Source: Novosphingobium resinovorum
GTDB lineage: Bacteria > Pseudomonadota > Alphaproteobacteria > Sphingomonadales > Sphingomonadaceae
Reading direction: 5' to 3'
Assembly (NCBI RefSeq): GCF_027922145.1
Contig: NZ_BSFC01000035.1
Span: forward strand, 1 to 64,000
Length of the DNA: 64,000 bases
The position numbers were made by a program, and so were the translations under genes. Under the pieces are notes generated by a model that saw only the letters and a program-made list of their open reading frames with translations, searched no databases and was not told the DNA's origin. Position 1 is the stretch's first letter. Every line of letters starts with the position of its first letter. Shown here one piece after another: positions 44,070 to 52,741 of the stretch.

Positions 44070-44677
44070 AGCGAGGCAAAATAGAGCACATAAATGGAAT
44101 CGTGAGAATCCCCTTTCCGGACCATGTTTCGCTTTGTCAGCAATGACACTTTACCGGGGGCAAAGTGTCACGGGTGAGATTCTCCATTACGCTCATGATT
44201 CGCTACGCCCGGCGAACCTTTCACGCCAATTGACCCGATGCGCGTGCAATCAAACATACCCGCGAATTGGTAAGACCGACGTGGGTATCGGACGCACCAA
44301 ACATTGCCGGTAAGAAGTAGGGGGGCGGCGAATTGCGCCGGAATACTTCGGAAAAGGGTCATTTCCGGCACTTATCCTGCCTTCATGCGGACTTGCCTCG
44401 ACAAATCGCCACAGCGAATGCCCGCACGAGCATCATCGCCGGGAAGATGTTGGCCGCCACTGCTTCATTACTCCGCCGCCCGCCCGTATGGTCCAGCGGC
44501 TGATTGCGGAGCTTTCCGGCCTCGCAATTGGACGGACAGGTTCCCGCGTCGACGGGGGCCGCCGAAGAAGGCTCCGCCGCCAAGACGGGGCGATCGACGG
44601 GCGTTTCCAGCACCATGCGGCCTCAGGGCCGCAGCCGGGAGCGACCGAACGGTAAGACCAATGATGGGGATGATGTG
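44070..44677. other. 608-base gene-free region with palindromes
   Basis: I see no convincing gene here. TGACACTTT (44144-44152) and AAAGTGTCA (44162-44170) form a perfect 9-bp inverted repeat between the divergent hypothetical and receptor genes. A second, GCCGGAA (44337-44343) with TTCCGGC (44363-44369), lies further on. The open frame from 44504 into the receptor gene lacks a start signal and is unlike an exported protein. The region probably holds the promoters of both flanking genes. Confidence 0.5.
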
Positions 44678-47047
44678 ATGAGGCTGTTTTCGTCTGTACT
44701 TCTGTGTTCCGCCAGCCTGGCAGGTCTCTCGACCCCGGCCCTTGCGCAGGATGCGGACACGTCCGCCGACGAAGCGGTCGCCGGCAACGTCATCATCGTC
44801 CAGGCTCGCCGCCGCGACGAGGCGGTGCAGGACGTTCCGGCGGTCATCGACACGGTGACGGCGGACGACGTGGCCAAGCTCAACATCCGTGACTTCAAGG
44901 AAGTCTCCACCCTCGTCCCCGGCCTCCAGCTCACCACCGAGGCGAACGGCGTCGGCGGCGGCGGCCGCCTGCGCGGCGTCAACTTCGACGTCTCGGCCAG
45001 CGGCACCAACCCGACGGTCGAATTCTACTTCAACGACGCGCCGATCACGGCGGGCGTGATCCTGCAGCAGATGTACGACATCGGCCAGATCGAAGTGCAG
45101 CGCGGGCCTCAGGGCACGCTGCGCGGCCGCGCCGCGCCTTCGGGCTCGATCACCATCGGCGCCAAGAAGCCCGATCTCTATTCGGTGGGCGGCTTCACCG
45201 ACATGACCGCCAACGATATCGGCACGCTCAACTTCAAGGGCGGCTTCAACCTGCCCATCATCGAAGGCATCGCCGCGATCCGCGTCGCCGGTGTCTGGGA
45301 CGAGAACGAGGCCGACCGCGTCCGTCCGATCACTTCTGCGCGCGATCCCTTCCAGCGCACCAAGAGCGGCCGCATCTCCGCCATCGTGCAGCCGACCGAC
45401 TGGCTGAAGTTCGAGGGCATGTACCAGAAGATGGACCGCAAGGCCCGTCTCTACGATCAGGTCGCGTCCTTCAGCGAAGTGAACCCCGACGCCGCCGCGA
45501 GCCCGGTCTATATCGACAGTTCGGACCGCCGCTCGATCATGGAATCGCCGCGTCCGATCCACCAGATCTACGACATCTACAACTGGCGCGCGGAGGCATC
45601 GGGCTTCGGGCAAGTGCTGATCTATCAGGGCCAGCACTATACCCAGAAGATCACCGGCATCGAAAATTCGGACGAGGCCAACTTCTTTTCCGCCGGCACC
45701 GTTCAGGATACGTATTCGTCGCCCAAGGCGACCTCGCATGAAGTGCGCCTGCAGAACGACGCGCGCATCGCCGACATCTTCGATTACGTCGTCGGCTTCT
45801 TCGACTACAAGAACGACAACCCGACGACTCTCAACCGTCCGACCATCCTGGGCTATCCGACGAGCGCGACGACCGGTGCCATCTTCGGCATCGTCAACAC
45901 CGCGATCCAGCGTACCAATACCAGCCACGAGCAGTCGTTCTTCGGCAACCTGACCGCGCATCTGGGCGAGGGGACCGAAGTTTCCGGCGGCGTGCGCCAC
46001 ATCTCCTACACTTCGCAGAACGGCTTGTTCATCAATGGCGCCTCGACCGCCACGACCGGTCAGGACGCGAAGAAGTGGATCTACTCGGCTTCGGTGAAGC
46101 ACAATTTCTCGCCAGACTTCATGGTCTATGCGAGCACGGGAAGCTCCTGGCGGCCCGGTATCAACGTGGTTGGCGATTTCAGCCAGCGCATGTCGGAACT
46201 GGAGGAGAGCTTCGTCAACCTGCCGCCGGAAAGCTCCAAGTCCTATGAGCTGGGCTTCAAGAGCACGCTTCTGGGCGGCCGCATGCGCCTGAACGCGACG
46301 GCCTACCACCAGAAGTTCAAGAACTATCCGTACCGCACCGGCGGACGCGGGGTCTACTTCGTGGACTACACCAATCCGGCCAACCCGGTGGTGACCCAGT
46401 TCAACTTCGTCGGCGCCGTCCCGGTCGAGGTCAACGGCATCGAGGGCGACGTCTCGATCGACGTGATGGACGGCTGGAACCTGGGTCTCGTCGCCAGCTA
46501 CTCGATCGGCAAGATCAAGAGCGGTACGGTTCCATGTAACGACCTCAACGGGGACGGCGTGCCGGATGTGATCACGTCCGCGCCTTCGCTGCCGGTTCTG
46601 CAGGCTGCGGTTGGCAGTGACAACATTTCGGCTTGCCAGGTCAACCAGCGCTCCGGCTTCCAGGCGCCGTTCAGCGCAACGCTGACCAGCGAATACAGCT
46701 TCGCGGTGAGCGATCACGTCAATGCGTACGTGCGCGGCCTGTTCAACTTCTTCGGCAGTTCGCGCGTCGACCCGGTGAACATCTACGACAACCTCGGCTC
46801 TTACGGTCTGGTCAATGTCTTTACCGGCATCCGCGACGCCAAGGGGGCGTGGGAAGTCTCGCTCTTCGCCAAGAACCTGCTGGACACCACCAAGACGCTG
46901 ACCCGGACCGACCCGCTGTTTACGTCCTATCGCAACATTCTGGCGGGTGGCGCGGCGACCACGTTCACCAGCACTTACAACGGCGTGACCACCACCGCCC
47001 CGCGCGAGTTCGGTATCAACGTCCGCTACGCCTTCGGCAGCCGCTGA
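44678..47047 (+). CDS. TonB-dependent outer-membrane receptor
   Basis: A 789-residue receptor with signal peptide MRLFSSVLLCSASLAGLST ending at PALAQ, and a TonB box-like start NVIIVQARRRDEAVQDVPAV. The plug motif GPQGTLRGRAAPSGSITIGA (Arg instead of Phe after TL) and the C-terminus FGINVRYAFGSR are noted. ATG 44678 has GGGGA at the right spacing. It stands alone between the hypothetical DNA-binding protein and the formaldehyde genes, without a transporter or enzyme partner, so its substrate cannot be guessed from context. A CGTCATTGCGAGC-type palindrome follows the stop. Confidence 0.92.
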   Translation: MRLFSSVLLCSASLAGLSTPALAQDADTSADEAVAGNVIIVQARRRDEAVQDVPAVIDTVTADDVAKLNIRDFKEVSTLVPGLQLTTEANGVGGGGRLRGVNFDVSASGTNPTVEFYFNDAPITAGVILQQMYDIGQIEVQRGPQGTLRGRAAPSGSITIGAKKPDLYSVGGFTDMTANDIGTLNFKGGFNLPIIEGIAAIRVAGVWDENEADRVRPITSARDPFQRTKSGRISAIVQPTDWLKFEGMYQKMDRKARLYDQVASFSEVNPDAAASPVYIDSSDRRSIMESPRPIHQIYDIYNWRAEASGFGQVLIYQGQHYTQKITGIENSDEANFFSAGTVQDTYSSPKATSHEVRLQNDARIADIFDYVVGFFDYKNDNPTTLNRPTILGYPTSATTGAIFGIVNTAIQRTNTSHEQSFFGNLTAHLGEGTEVSGGVRHISYTSQNGLFINGASTATTGQDAKKWIYSASVKHNFSPDFMVYASTGSSWRPGINVVGDFSQRMSELEESFVNLPPESSKSYELGFKSTLLGGRMRLNATAYHQKFKNYPYRTGGRGVYFVDYTNPANPVVTQFNFVGAVPVEVNGIEGDVSIDVMDGWNLGLVASYSIGKIKSGTVPCNDLNGDGVPDVITSAPSLPVLQAAVGSDNISACQVNQRSGFQAPFSATLTSEYSFAVSDHVNAYVRGLFNFFGSSRVDPVNIYDNLGSYGLVNVFTGIRDAKGAWEVSLFAKNLLDTTKTLTRTDPLFTSYRNILAGGAATTFTSTYNGVTTTAPREFGINVRYAFGSR

Positions 47048-47057
47048 GAGGCCAAGG

Positions 47058-47148
47058 ACTTCGTCATTGCGAGCCGCGAAGCGGAGAAGCAATCCAGGGC
47101 AGCTTTGCGTTGCTCTGGATTGCTTCGCTCCGCTCGCAATGACGAAGT
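47058..47148. repeat. Dispersed palindrome (CGTCATTGCGAGC type), second copy
   Basis: ACTTCGTCATTGCGAGC (47058-47074) pairs with 47132-47148 perfectly, and GAAGCAATCCAG (47086-47097) with 47115-47126. The arms are interrupted, unlike the copy at 27341-27417. It again fills a convergent gene junction. Confidence 0.8.
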
Positions 47149-47162
47149 GAGGCGGACTTTCG

Positions 47163-48062
47163 CTAATTCGCCGTTTCCCCCGCCAATAGAGCGGGCAATC
47201 GGCGGCGCAGCAGCGCCACGAACAGGCTGACCTTGGGGGAGAGGTGCTTGAGGCGTGGATAGACGGCCCAGATCGGTTCGTCGTCGGGACATTCTCCGGC
47301 GAGCACTTCCTCCAGCCGGCCCTCTGCGATCGCCGCTGCCGTATAGAACGCGGGCAACTGGCACACGCCCATGCCTTCCAGCGCCGCTTCCAGCACCATC
47401 GTTCCGTTGTTGCAGCGCCAGCGCCCTTCCGGACGAAAGGTTTCGCCGCGCTGGAAGTGCCAGAGCGCGGCCGAGCCGACGAGACAGTCGTGCTCCTTCA
47501 ACTCGGCGATGCGTTGTGGGCGTCCCTTCGCGGCGAGATAGGCGGGCGCGGCGACGGTGACCATCGCCCGCGAAGCCACCCGTGTCGCGACGAGGCGCGA
47601 GTCCTCCAGATGCCCCGTGCGGATGGCGATGTCGTAGCCGTCGCGGATCAGATCGACGACGTCGTTGTCGAGGTCGCAGGCGATCGCGAGCCTGGGATGC
47701 TCACGCGCATACTCGCGCAAAACCGGGCCGATGAACCGCTCTCCCAATGTGTACGAGCAGGTGATGCGCAAGTTGCCGCGCGGGCTACCCTGCGCGGTGA
47801 CGGCGGCGATGGCGTCCTCGCGCTCGGAGATCAGGCGGCTGCCGGTCTCGTAGAAGATGCGGCCCGCTTCGGTCAGCCCCAGCGAGCGGGTGGTGCGATG
47901 GAACAACTGGCTGCCGAGCTTCGCCTCCAGCCGGGAAACGGCGCGGCTCATGTGCGTGACCGAAGCGCCGAAGCTGCGTGCGGCGGCGGTGAAGCTGCCG
48001 GTCCGCGCCACCGTCACGAATTCCTCGATGCCGTCCCAGGCTCCAATCACGATTTTTTCCAC
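47163..48062 (-). CDS. LysR-family transcriptional regulator
   Basis: A 299-residue LysR regulator of the DsdC/CrgA-like group: WDGIEEFVTVARTGSFTAAA, then GASVTHMSRAVSRLEAKLGS, and an effector domain with SYTLGERFIGPVLREYAREH. The start is a GTG at 48062. It is divergent from the formaldehyde-detoxification operon across 84 bases. This arrangement suggests it controls that operon. A TATAAT (48068-48073) in the gap fits a -10 box for the plus-strand operon without a clear -35 box, as expected for activator-dependent promoters. Confidence 0.9.
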   Translation of the reverse strand: MEKIVIGAWDGIEEFVTVARTGSFTAAARSFGASVTHMSRAVSRLEAKLGSQLFHRTTRSLGLTEAGRIFYETGSRLISEREDAIAAVTAQGSPRGNLRITCSYTLGERFIGPVLREYAREHPRLAIACDLDNDVVDLIRDGYDIAIRTGHLEDSRLVATRVASRAMVTVAAPAYLAAKGRPQRIAELKEHDCLVGSAALWHFQRGETFRPEGRWRCNNGTMVLEAALEGMGVCQLPAFYTAAAIAEGRLEEVLAGECPDDEPIWAVYPRLKHLSPKVSLFVALLRRRLPALLAGETAN

Positions 48063-48146
48063 TCGGTTATAATGCTTTTCCCAAGAACCCCATTAACGAC
48101 AATCCGGCAAGGCGCTAGAACCCGCGGCGAAAAGGAGACACCCCGC

Positions 48147-49259
48147 ATGAAGACCCGCGCCGCCGTTGCCTTCGAGGCGAAGAAGCCGCTCGAAATCGTC
48201 GAAGTGGACCTGGAAGGGCCGAAGGAAGGCGAAGTCCTGGTCGAGATCATGGCGACCGGCATCTGCCACACCGACGCCTACACGCTCGACGGCTTCGACA
48301 GCGAGGGCATCTTCCCCTCGATCCTCGGCCATGAAGGCGCCGGGATCGTGCGCGCGGTGGGGCCGGGCGTCACCAGCGTGAAGCAGGACGACCACGTGAT
48401 TCCGCTCTACACGCCGGAATGCCGCCAGTGTAAGTCGTGCCTCTCGGGCAAGACCAACCTGTGCACCGCGATCCGCGCCACGCAGGGCAAGGGCCTGATG
48501 CCCGACGGCACCAGCCGGTTCAGCTACAAGGGCCAGCAGATCTTCCACTACATGGGCTGCTCGACGTTCTCGAACTTCACCGTCCTGCCCGAGATCGCGG
48601 TCGCCAAAATCCGTGAGGACGCGCCGTTCCAGTCCTCGTGCTACATCGGCTGCGGCGTCACCACCGGCGTGGGCGCGGTGATCAACACCGCCAAGGTGCA
48701 GGTGGGCGACAACGTCGTCATCTTCGGCCTCGGCGGGATCGGCCTCAACGTCATCCAGGGAGCCCGCCTTGCTGGCGCGAACAGGATCATCGGCGTCGAC
48801 ATCAATCCGGATCGCGAGGAATGGGGCCGCCGCTTCGGCATGACCGACTTCCTCAACACCAAGGGCATGAGCCGCGAGGACATCGTCGCGAAGATCGTGC
48901 TGATGACCGACGGCGGGGCCGACTATACCTTCGACGCCACCGGCAACACCGAAGTGATGCGCACTGCTCTGGAAGCCTGCCATCGCGGCTGGGGCACCTC
49001 GATCATCATCGGCGTGGCGGAAGCGGGCAAGGAGATCGCGACGCGCCCGTTCCAGCTTGTCACCGGCCGCAACTGGCGCGGCACCGCGTTCGGCGGTGCC
49101 AAGGGCCGCACCGACGTGCCCAAGATCGTCGATATGTACATGACCGGCAAGATCGAAATCGATCCGATGATAACCCACGTCATGGGCCTTGAAGAAATCA
49201 ACAAGGGCTTTGACTTGATGCACGCGGGCGAATCCATTCGCTCGGTCGTGGTCTTCTGA
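48147..49259 (+). CDS. frmA: S-(hydroxymethyl)glutathione dehydrogenase / class III alcohol dehydrogenase
   Basis: A 370-residue zinc alcohol dehydrogenase of class III, which oxidises the formaldehyde-glutathione adduct with NAD to S-formylglutathione. It has the catalytic-zinc segment TGICHTDAYTL (near 36-46), GHEGAGIVRAVGPGV (near 66-80), the structural zinc cysteines in CRQCKSCLSGKTNLC (near 92-106), the catalytic Cys in IGCGVTTGVGAV (near 168-179) and the nucleotide loop GLGGIGLN (near 192). AAAGGAG precedes the ATG. It is followed by a VOC gene and S-formylglutathione hydrolase. The operon detoxifies formaldehyde, perhaps from demethylation in the catabolic islands. Confidence 0.95.
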   Translation: MKTRAAVAFEAKKPLEIVEVDLEGPKEGEVLVEIMATGICHTDAYTLDGFDSEGIFPSILGHEGAGIVRAVGPGVTSVKQDDHVIPLYTPECRQCKSCLSGKTNLCTAIRATQGKGLMPDGTSRFSYKGQQIFHYMGCSTFSNFTVLPEIAVAKIREDAPFQSSCYIGCGVTTGVGAVINTAKVQVGDNVVIFGLGGIGLNVIQGARLAGANRIIGVDINPDREEWGRRFGMTDFLNTKGMSREDIVAKIVLMTDGGADYTFDATGNTEVMRTALEACHRGWGTSIIIGVAEAGKEIATRPFQLVTGRNWRGTAFGGAKGRTDVPKIVDMYMTGKIEIDPMITHVMGLEEINKGFDLMHAGESIRSVVVF

Positions 49260-49273
49260 AGAGGGAAATTTCG

Positions 49274-49654
49274 ATGTTCACGCATATCATGGTCGGCGCC
49301 AATGACGTTCCGGCCGCCAAGACCTTCTACGATGCCGTTCTCGGCGCGCTCGGCCATGGCGAGGGCAACTTGATCGGCGAAGGGCACGGTGTCGGATACG
49401 CCACGTCCGGCGGCTTCTTCGCGGCGGTGACCCCGCGCGACGGCAATGCGCCGAGCTTCGCCAACGGCGGCACGATCGGCTTTGCCGCACCCGGCCCCGA
49501 GGCGGTCGATGCCGCCCATGCTGCAGGTCTCGCTGCAGGCGGCACCTGTGAAGGTGCGCCCGGTCCGCGCGAGATGTTCCCTGGTGCCTACGGCGCGTAC
49601 TTGCGCGATCCGACCGGCAACAAGCTCTGCCTCTGGCAGGCACCGAAGGCCTGA
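49274..49654 (+). CDS. VOC-family (glyoxalase-like) protein of the formaldehyde operon
   Basis: A 126-residue single-module vicinal-oxygen-chelate protein (FTHIMVGANDVPAAKTFYDA near 2-21; DPTGNKLCLWQ near the end). It lies 14 bases after frmA and four bases before the S-formylglutathione hydrolase gene. Such a VOC gene is often found between these two genes in alphaproteobacteria, so it may act on glutathione adducts. The catalytic ligands are not clear enough for a reaction. Confidence 0.82.
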   Translation: MFTHIMVGANDVPAAKTFYDAVLGALGHGEGNLIGEGHGVGYATSGGFFAAVTPRDGNAPSFANGGTIGFAAPGPEAVDAAHAAGLAAGGTCEGAPGPREMFPGAYGAYLRDPTGNKLCLWQAPKA

Positions 49655-49658
49655 TGCG

Positions 49659-50498
49659 ATGAGCCTGGAGACGATTTCCACCAACCGCGGCCACGGCGGC
49701 ACGCAGGGCGTCTATCGCCACGACAGCGCCGAGACCGGAACGCCGATGACGTTCTCCGTCTTCGTACCCGACCATGAGCCGGGTGCGAAACTGCCGGTGC
49801 TATGGTATCTCTCCGGGCTCACATGCACGCATGCGAACGTCACCGAGAAGGGTGAGTTTCGTGCAGCATGCGCGCAGCATGGCGTGATCTTCGTCGCGCC
49901 GGATACCAGTCCGCGCGGCGACGACGTGCCTGACGATGAGGGCTACGACTTCGGCAAGGGCGCGGGCTTCTACGTCGATGCGACGCGTGATCCCTGGGCG
50001 CAGCATTTCCGCATGCGCTCCTACATCGAGGCCGAATTACCCGCGCTCGTCGCGCAGCATTTCGCGGTGGACACTGCGCGTCAGGGGATCACCGGCCACT
50101 CGATGGGCGGCCATGGTGCGCTGACGATCGCGCTGCGCAACCCGGATCGTTTCCGCTCGGTCAGCGCCTTCTCGCCGATCGTCTCGCCGCTGAACTGCCC
50201 CTGGGGCGACAAGGCGCTGACGGGCTATCTCGGCGATGACCGTGTCGGCTGGCGTGCCTATGACGCCTGCGCGCTGATCGAGGACGGCGCGCGCGTTCCG
50301 GCGCTGCTTGTGGATCAGGGGACGGCGGACGGCTTCCTCAACGAACAACTGCGCACGCCGCTGCTCGTCGCGGCATGCGAGAAGGCGGGGCAGCCTGCGA
50401 CGATCCGCATGCAGGAGGGGTACGACCACTCGTACTACTTCATCTCCACGTTCATGCCCGAGCACGTCGCCTGGCACGCGGAGCGCCTTCGCGGCTGA
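49659..50498 (+). CDS. fghA: S-formylglutathione hydrolase
   Basis: A 279-residue esterase-D-type hydrolase that releases formate and glutathione from S-formylglutathione. Landmarks are LPVLWYLSGLTCTHANVTEK (near 48-67), the nucleophile in GHSMGGHGAL (near 147-156), DQGTADGFL (Asp near 224) and GYDHSYYFI (His near 257). The family length is typical. The start ATG at 49659 is four bases after the VOC stop. It ends the operon, with only four bases before the convergent RES-toxin gene. Confidence 0.94.
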   Translation: MSLETISTNRGHGGTQGVYRHDSAETGTPMTFSVFVPDHEPGAKLPVLWYLSGLTCTHANVTEKGEFRAACAQHGVIFVAPDTSPRGDDVPDDEGYDFGKGAGFYVDATRDPWAQHFRMRSYIEAELPALVAQHFAVDTARQGITGHSMGGHGALTIALRNPDRFRSVSAFSPIVSPLNCPWGDKALTGYLGDDRVGWRAYDACALIEDGARVPALLVDQGTADGFLNEQLRTPLLVAACEKAGQPATIRMQEGYDHSYYFISTFMPEHVAWHAERLRG

Positions 50499-50502
50499 TC
50501 GC

Positions 50503-51183
50503 TCAGCCGAACGCGCGCTTTTCGTAGACGGTGGCGATCGCGCTGCCGTCCCAGACGTAGCACAAGTGGCGTTCCTGCCGGCAGTTGGAGAGCAGGCGTG
50601 GCCGGAACACAGCCGCGCATTCGCCGCCCTCATGCCGGACACTGGCATAGACGATGCCGTCCGAACCTTCGCCGCGCAGGGCTACGGCAAACGCCTGCGA
50701 CGCGCCGTAGTGGTCGGGGTGGTAGATCGCCGCAAGATCTTCCCGCCGCTCACGTATGTCGTGCATCCGCGCGGCAAGATCGACGGCATAGACCCGCATG
50801 TCGAGTTCCTGCGCAGGCTCCAAGGTGAAGGCCATGAACCGGCCGCGATGGTAGCAGGTTTCCGCCACTGCCGTATCGACCGAGCGCGCCGCGTAGAAAA
50901 CCCCGAATGCCCCGTCGGTGAACCGGTCGCCTTTCGGATTGAGATGCGTAAAGGCCGCCATGATTGGCGTCGAACCGGGGCCGGAGACGCGGTCCTCGGG
51001 CGGCACCAGCGCCAGTTGGCCGGTCTCTTCGCGCAGACGGTCGTTCGTCATCGCCTCCAGTGCGAATACGGCTTCGAGGTCGGCCGGATCGGCAACCTTG
51101 TCGAACACGGAGACCGGAGGGAACCGGCTCGGCACGATGCGATAGCACGGCGTCCAGAGCAGGGCGGTTACCGGAACGTCCAT
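50503..51183 (-). CDS. RES-domain toxin
   Basis: A 226-residue RES-family protein. The family takes its name from conserved Arg, Glu and Ser; here an Arg in LLWTPCYRIVPSRFPP, a Glu in AVAETCYHRGRF (near 106) and a Ser in the C-terminal part are visible. RES toxins deplete NAD by phosphorolysis or ADP-ribosylate a target. It follows the Xre/MbcA-type antitoxin gene by 14 bases on the same strand, the usual order for this toxin-antitoxin class. On a plasmid it would act in stabilisation. Expression is probably held down by the antitoxin. Confidence 0.88.
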   Translation of the reverse strand: MDVPVTALLWTPCYRIVPSRFPPVSVFDKVADPADLEAVFALEAMTNDRLREETGQLALVPPEDRVSGPGSTPIMAAFTHLNPKGDRFTDGAFGVFYAARSVDTAVAETCYHRGRFMAFTLEPAQELDMRVYAVDLAARMHDIRERREDLAAIYHPDHYGASQAFAVALRGEGSDGIVYASVRHEGGECAAVFRPRLLSNCRQERHLCYVWDGSAIATVYEKRAFG

Positions 51184-51197
51184 GAGGATGTTTGCCG

Positions 51198-51590
51198 TCA
51201 GCCGCGCTGGGCGTCGACGTACTGCCGCACCACATAGAGGTCCGCGACGTTGCCTGAAGTCATGCGATCAAGCGCCGAGCGGCCGCTGAATAGCGGTGCG
51301 GCATTGGGTTTGCGCACCCAATCGTCGGCCGTTCGCGGTAGCAGGATTTGCAGGCCCTTGTAGATGCCCAGGACGTAGGAAATGCGCTCTAGCGCATCCT
51401 TGGGAATGGCCGCCACGGCGCCGCGCTTCCACGACTGGAACGTGGAACGGTTGTCCAGTCCGAGCAGCCGCATCTGTTCGTTCTCCTTGAGTCCCCAGGC
51501 ATCGGCGATGCGAAAGAACGTGCGCAAGGCAGGGCCGGTCAGATCCTTCCGGTTCGGTTCGCGGGACTGCATGATCGTGGCCATGACCAT
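51198..51590 (-). CDS. Xre/MbcA/ParS-type antitoxin of the RES pair
   Basis: A 130-residue antitoxin. An N-terminal helix-turn-helix part (LRTFFRIADAWGLKENEQMR, then LGLDNRSTFQSWKRGAV, near 25-60) precedes a toxin-binding segment with NAAPLFSGRSALDRMTSGNV (near 96-115), matching the DUF2384 part of Xre-MbcA-ParS proteins. It should neutralise the RES toxin and repress the operon. Start at 51590 or the next ATG at 51584. The AT-rich stretch upstream probably carries the promoter and operator. Confidence 0.88.
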   Translation of the reverse strand: MVMATIMQSREPNRKDLTGPALRTFFRIADAWGLKENEQMRLLGLDNRSTFQSWKRGAVAAIPKDALERISYVLGIYKGLQILLPRTADDWVRKPNAAPLFSGRSALDRMTSGNVADLYVVRQYVDAQRG

Positions 51591-51666
51591 CAGATGTACG
51601 CATTCTGATCAAATTTCAATAAATGATCATAAAATAATCGAGAAAGAAACGTAAGGAGAAGGTAGT

Positions 51667-51689
51667 GTTCACGTTCGTGAACGCATCGT
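51667..51689 (+). promoter_or_regulatory. IclR-type operator candidate, upstream copy
   Basis: The sequence follows GTTCAC-N5-TGAACG-Y-ATCGT and contains a symmetric GTTCACG/CGTGAAC core. The same pattern recurs 210 bases downstream. It lies 275 bases before the IclR gene and about 80 bases from the antitoxin start. Confidence 0.55.
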
Positions 51690-51876
51690 GCGGACTGGCT
51701 TGTGCCAGTGATGCGGGACTGCGTGAAATTCAGGTCATCTGGTCTATGCGCTTTGTCTTCCCCGACGATGCCACATTGCAGATCATCCGACGGTTCCCCG
51801 CGATACCGTAACAAACATGCGCAGATCGGCGCAAAAGACAAACATTTGACACCTCCGGGCAAACAGCGCACAGTCT

Positions 51877-51899
51877 GTTCACAGATATGAACGTATCGT
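51877..51899 (+). promoter_or_regulatory. IclR-type operator candidate, proximal copy
   Basis: A second copy of GTTCAC-N5-TGAACG-Y-ATCGT, followed six bases later by a related TTCATGAACG. It ends 43 bases before the IclR start codon, where an autoregulatory site would be expected. Confidence 0.6.
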
Positions 51900-51942
51900 T
51901 CTGATTCATGAACGAATGACGTGAAAGTGATCAGGGGCCGCG

Positions 51943-52704
51943 ATGACCAGTGATATCAAGTCCGCAGCACGCGTGCTCGACATGCTCGAGCTGTTTTCGA
52001 CGCGGTGCGACGGGCTGACGCTCAGCGAAGTCGCGCGCGGTCTGGAACTGCCCAAGAGCAGCACGCTGGGCCTGCTGCGCACCTTGCACAAGCGTGGCTA
52101 TCTGGTCCGCGAGGACGAGGACGACAGCTACCGCCTCAACGACATGATCCGCCGCGACGGCTTCGCGCGCCATGGCCGCATCCTGCGCGTCGCCCCGCCG
52201 GTGATGACCGCGCTGGCGGTGGATGCGGGCGAGACGGTGCTGCTGGGCATGCCCGATGCGTCCGGCCTCGTGCGGCTGCTGGCCAAGGAGGCATCGCCTT
52301 CGGACATCCGCTACGACATCGAACTGCCGCGCAAGGTTCCCGCATACTGCACCGCGCTGGGCCGCGTGCTGCTGGCGCGAATGGAGCCCGCCGCCTTCGA
52401 GGCCGCGCTGGACAGCGTGCCGCGCGCCGCGCTCACCGCCTCCACGCAAGTCGATCGCAGCGCCGTGATCGACGCCGTGGAAGCCGCGCGCGAAACGGGC
52501 TTCGCGGTGGTCGAGGACGAATTCGCGGTCGGCGGCACGGGTGTCGCCGCCGTCATTCCGCTCGGGCAGGGGCAGCCGCTGGCGGCGCTCGGGCTCGCCT
52601 GCATCTCGCAGCGCTACCGGCAGGACCCCGCGCGCCTTCAGGCCCAGTTGGGCGGCGCGATTTCCCGCATTGCCGAGGCAATGGCGGGTCAGGGCAACAT
52701 GTAA
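51943..52704 (+). CDS. IclR-family transcriptional regulator
   Basis: A 253-residue IclR regulator. The N-terminal winged helix is typical (SAARVLDMLELFSTRCDGLT, near 6-25; LELPKSSTLGLLRTLHKRGY near 35-54). The C-terminal effector domain includes PAYCTALGRVLLARM (near 134-148), GFAVVEDEFAVGGTGVAAVI (near 186-205) and a closing GLACISQRY. It begins the right catabolic island and probably controls the genes downstream in response to a pathway metabolite. Two 23-bp repeats lie upstream. RBS: AAAGTGATCAGGGGCCGCG before ATG 51943 contains AGGGG. Confidence 0.92.
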   Translation: MTSDIKSAARVLDMLELFSTRCDGLTLSEVARGLELPKSSTLGLLRTLHKRGYLVREDEDDSYRLNDMIRRDGFARHGRILRVAPPVMTALAVDAGETVLLGMPDASGLVRLLAKEASPSDIRYDIELPRKVPAYCTALGRVLLARMEPAAFEAALDSVPRAALTASTQVDRSAVIDAVEAARETGFAVVEDEFAVGGTGVAAVIPLGQGQPLAALGLACISQRYRQDPARLQAQLGGAISRIAEAMAGQGNM

Positions 52705-52741
52705 CCAAAGCTTCGCGCAAAACATGACGGTCGCAAACATC

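Larger units (their letters stand above)
51591..51942. other. 352-base divergent regulatory region
   Basis: No gene is seen. The half next to the antitoxin is AT-rich (AATGATCATAAAATAATCG near 51621-51640), a likely promoter. The rest carries two 23-bp repeats (51667-51689 and 51877-51899) and a further TTCATGAACG near 51905, which look like operators for the IclR regulator. Confidence 0.5.

Noticed and set aside
44504..44677. Upstream extension of the receptor gene
   Set aside because: The added residues show no export signal and precede a clear signal peptide with its own ribosome site at 44678.
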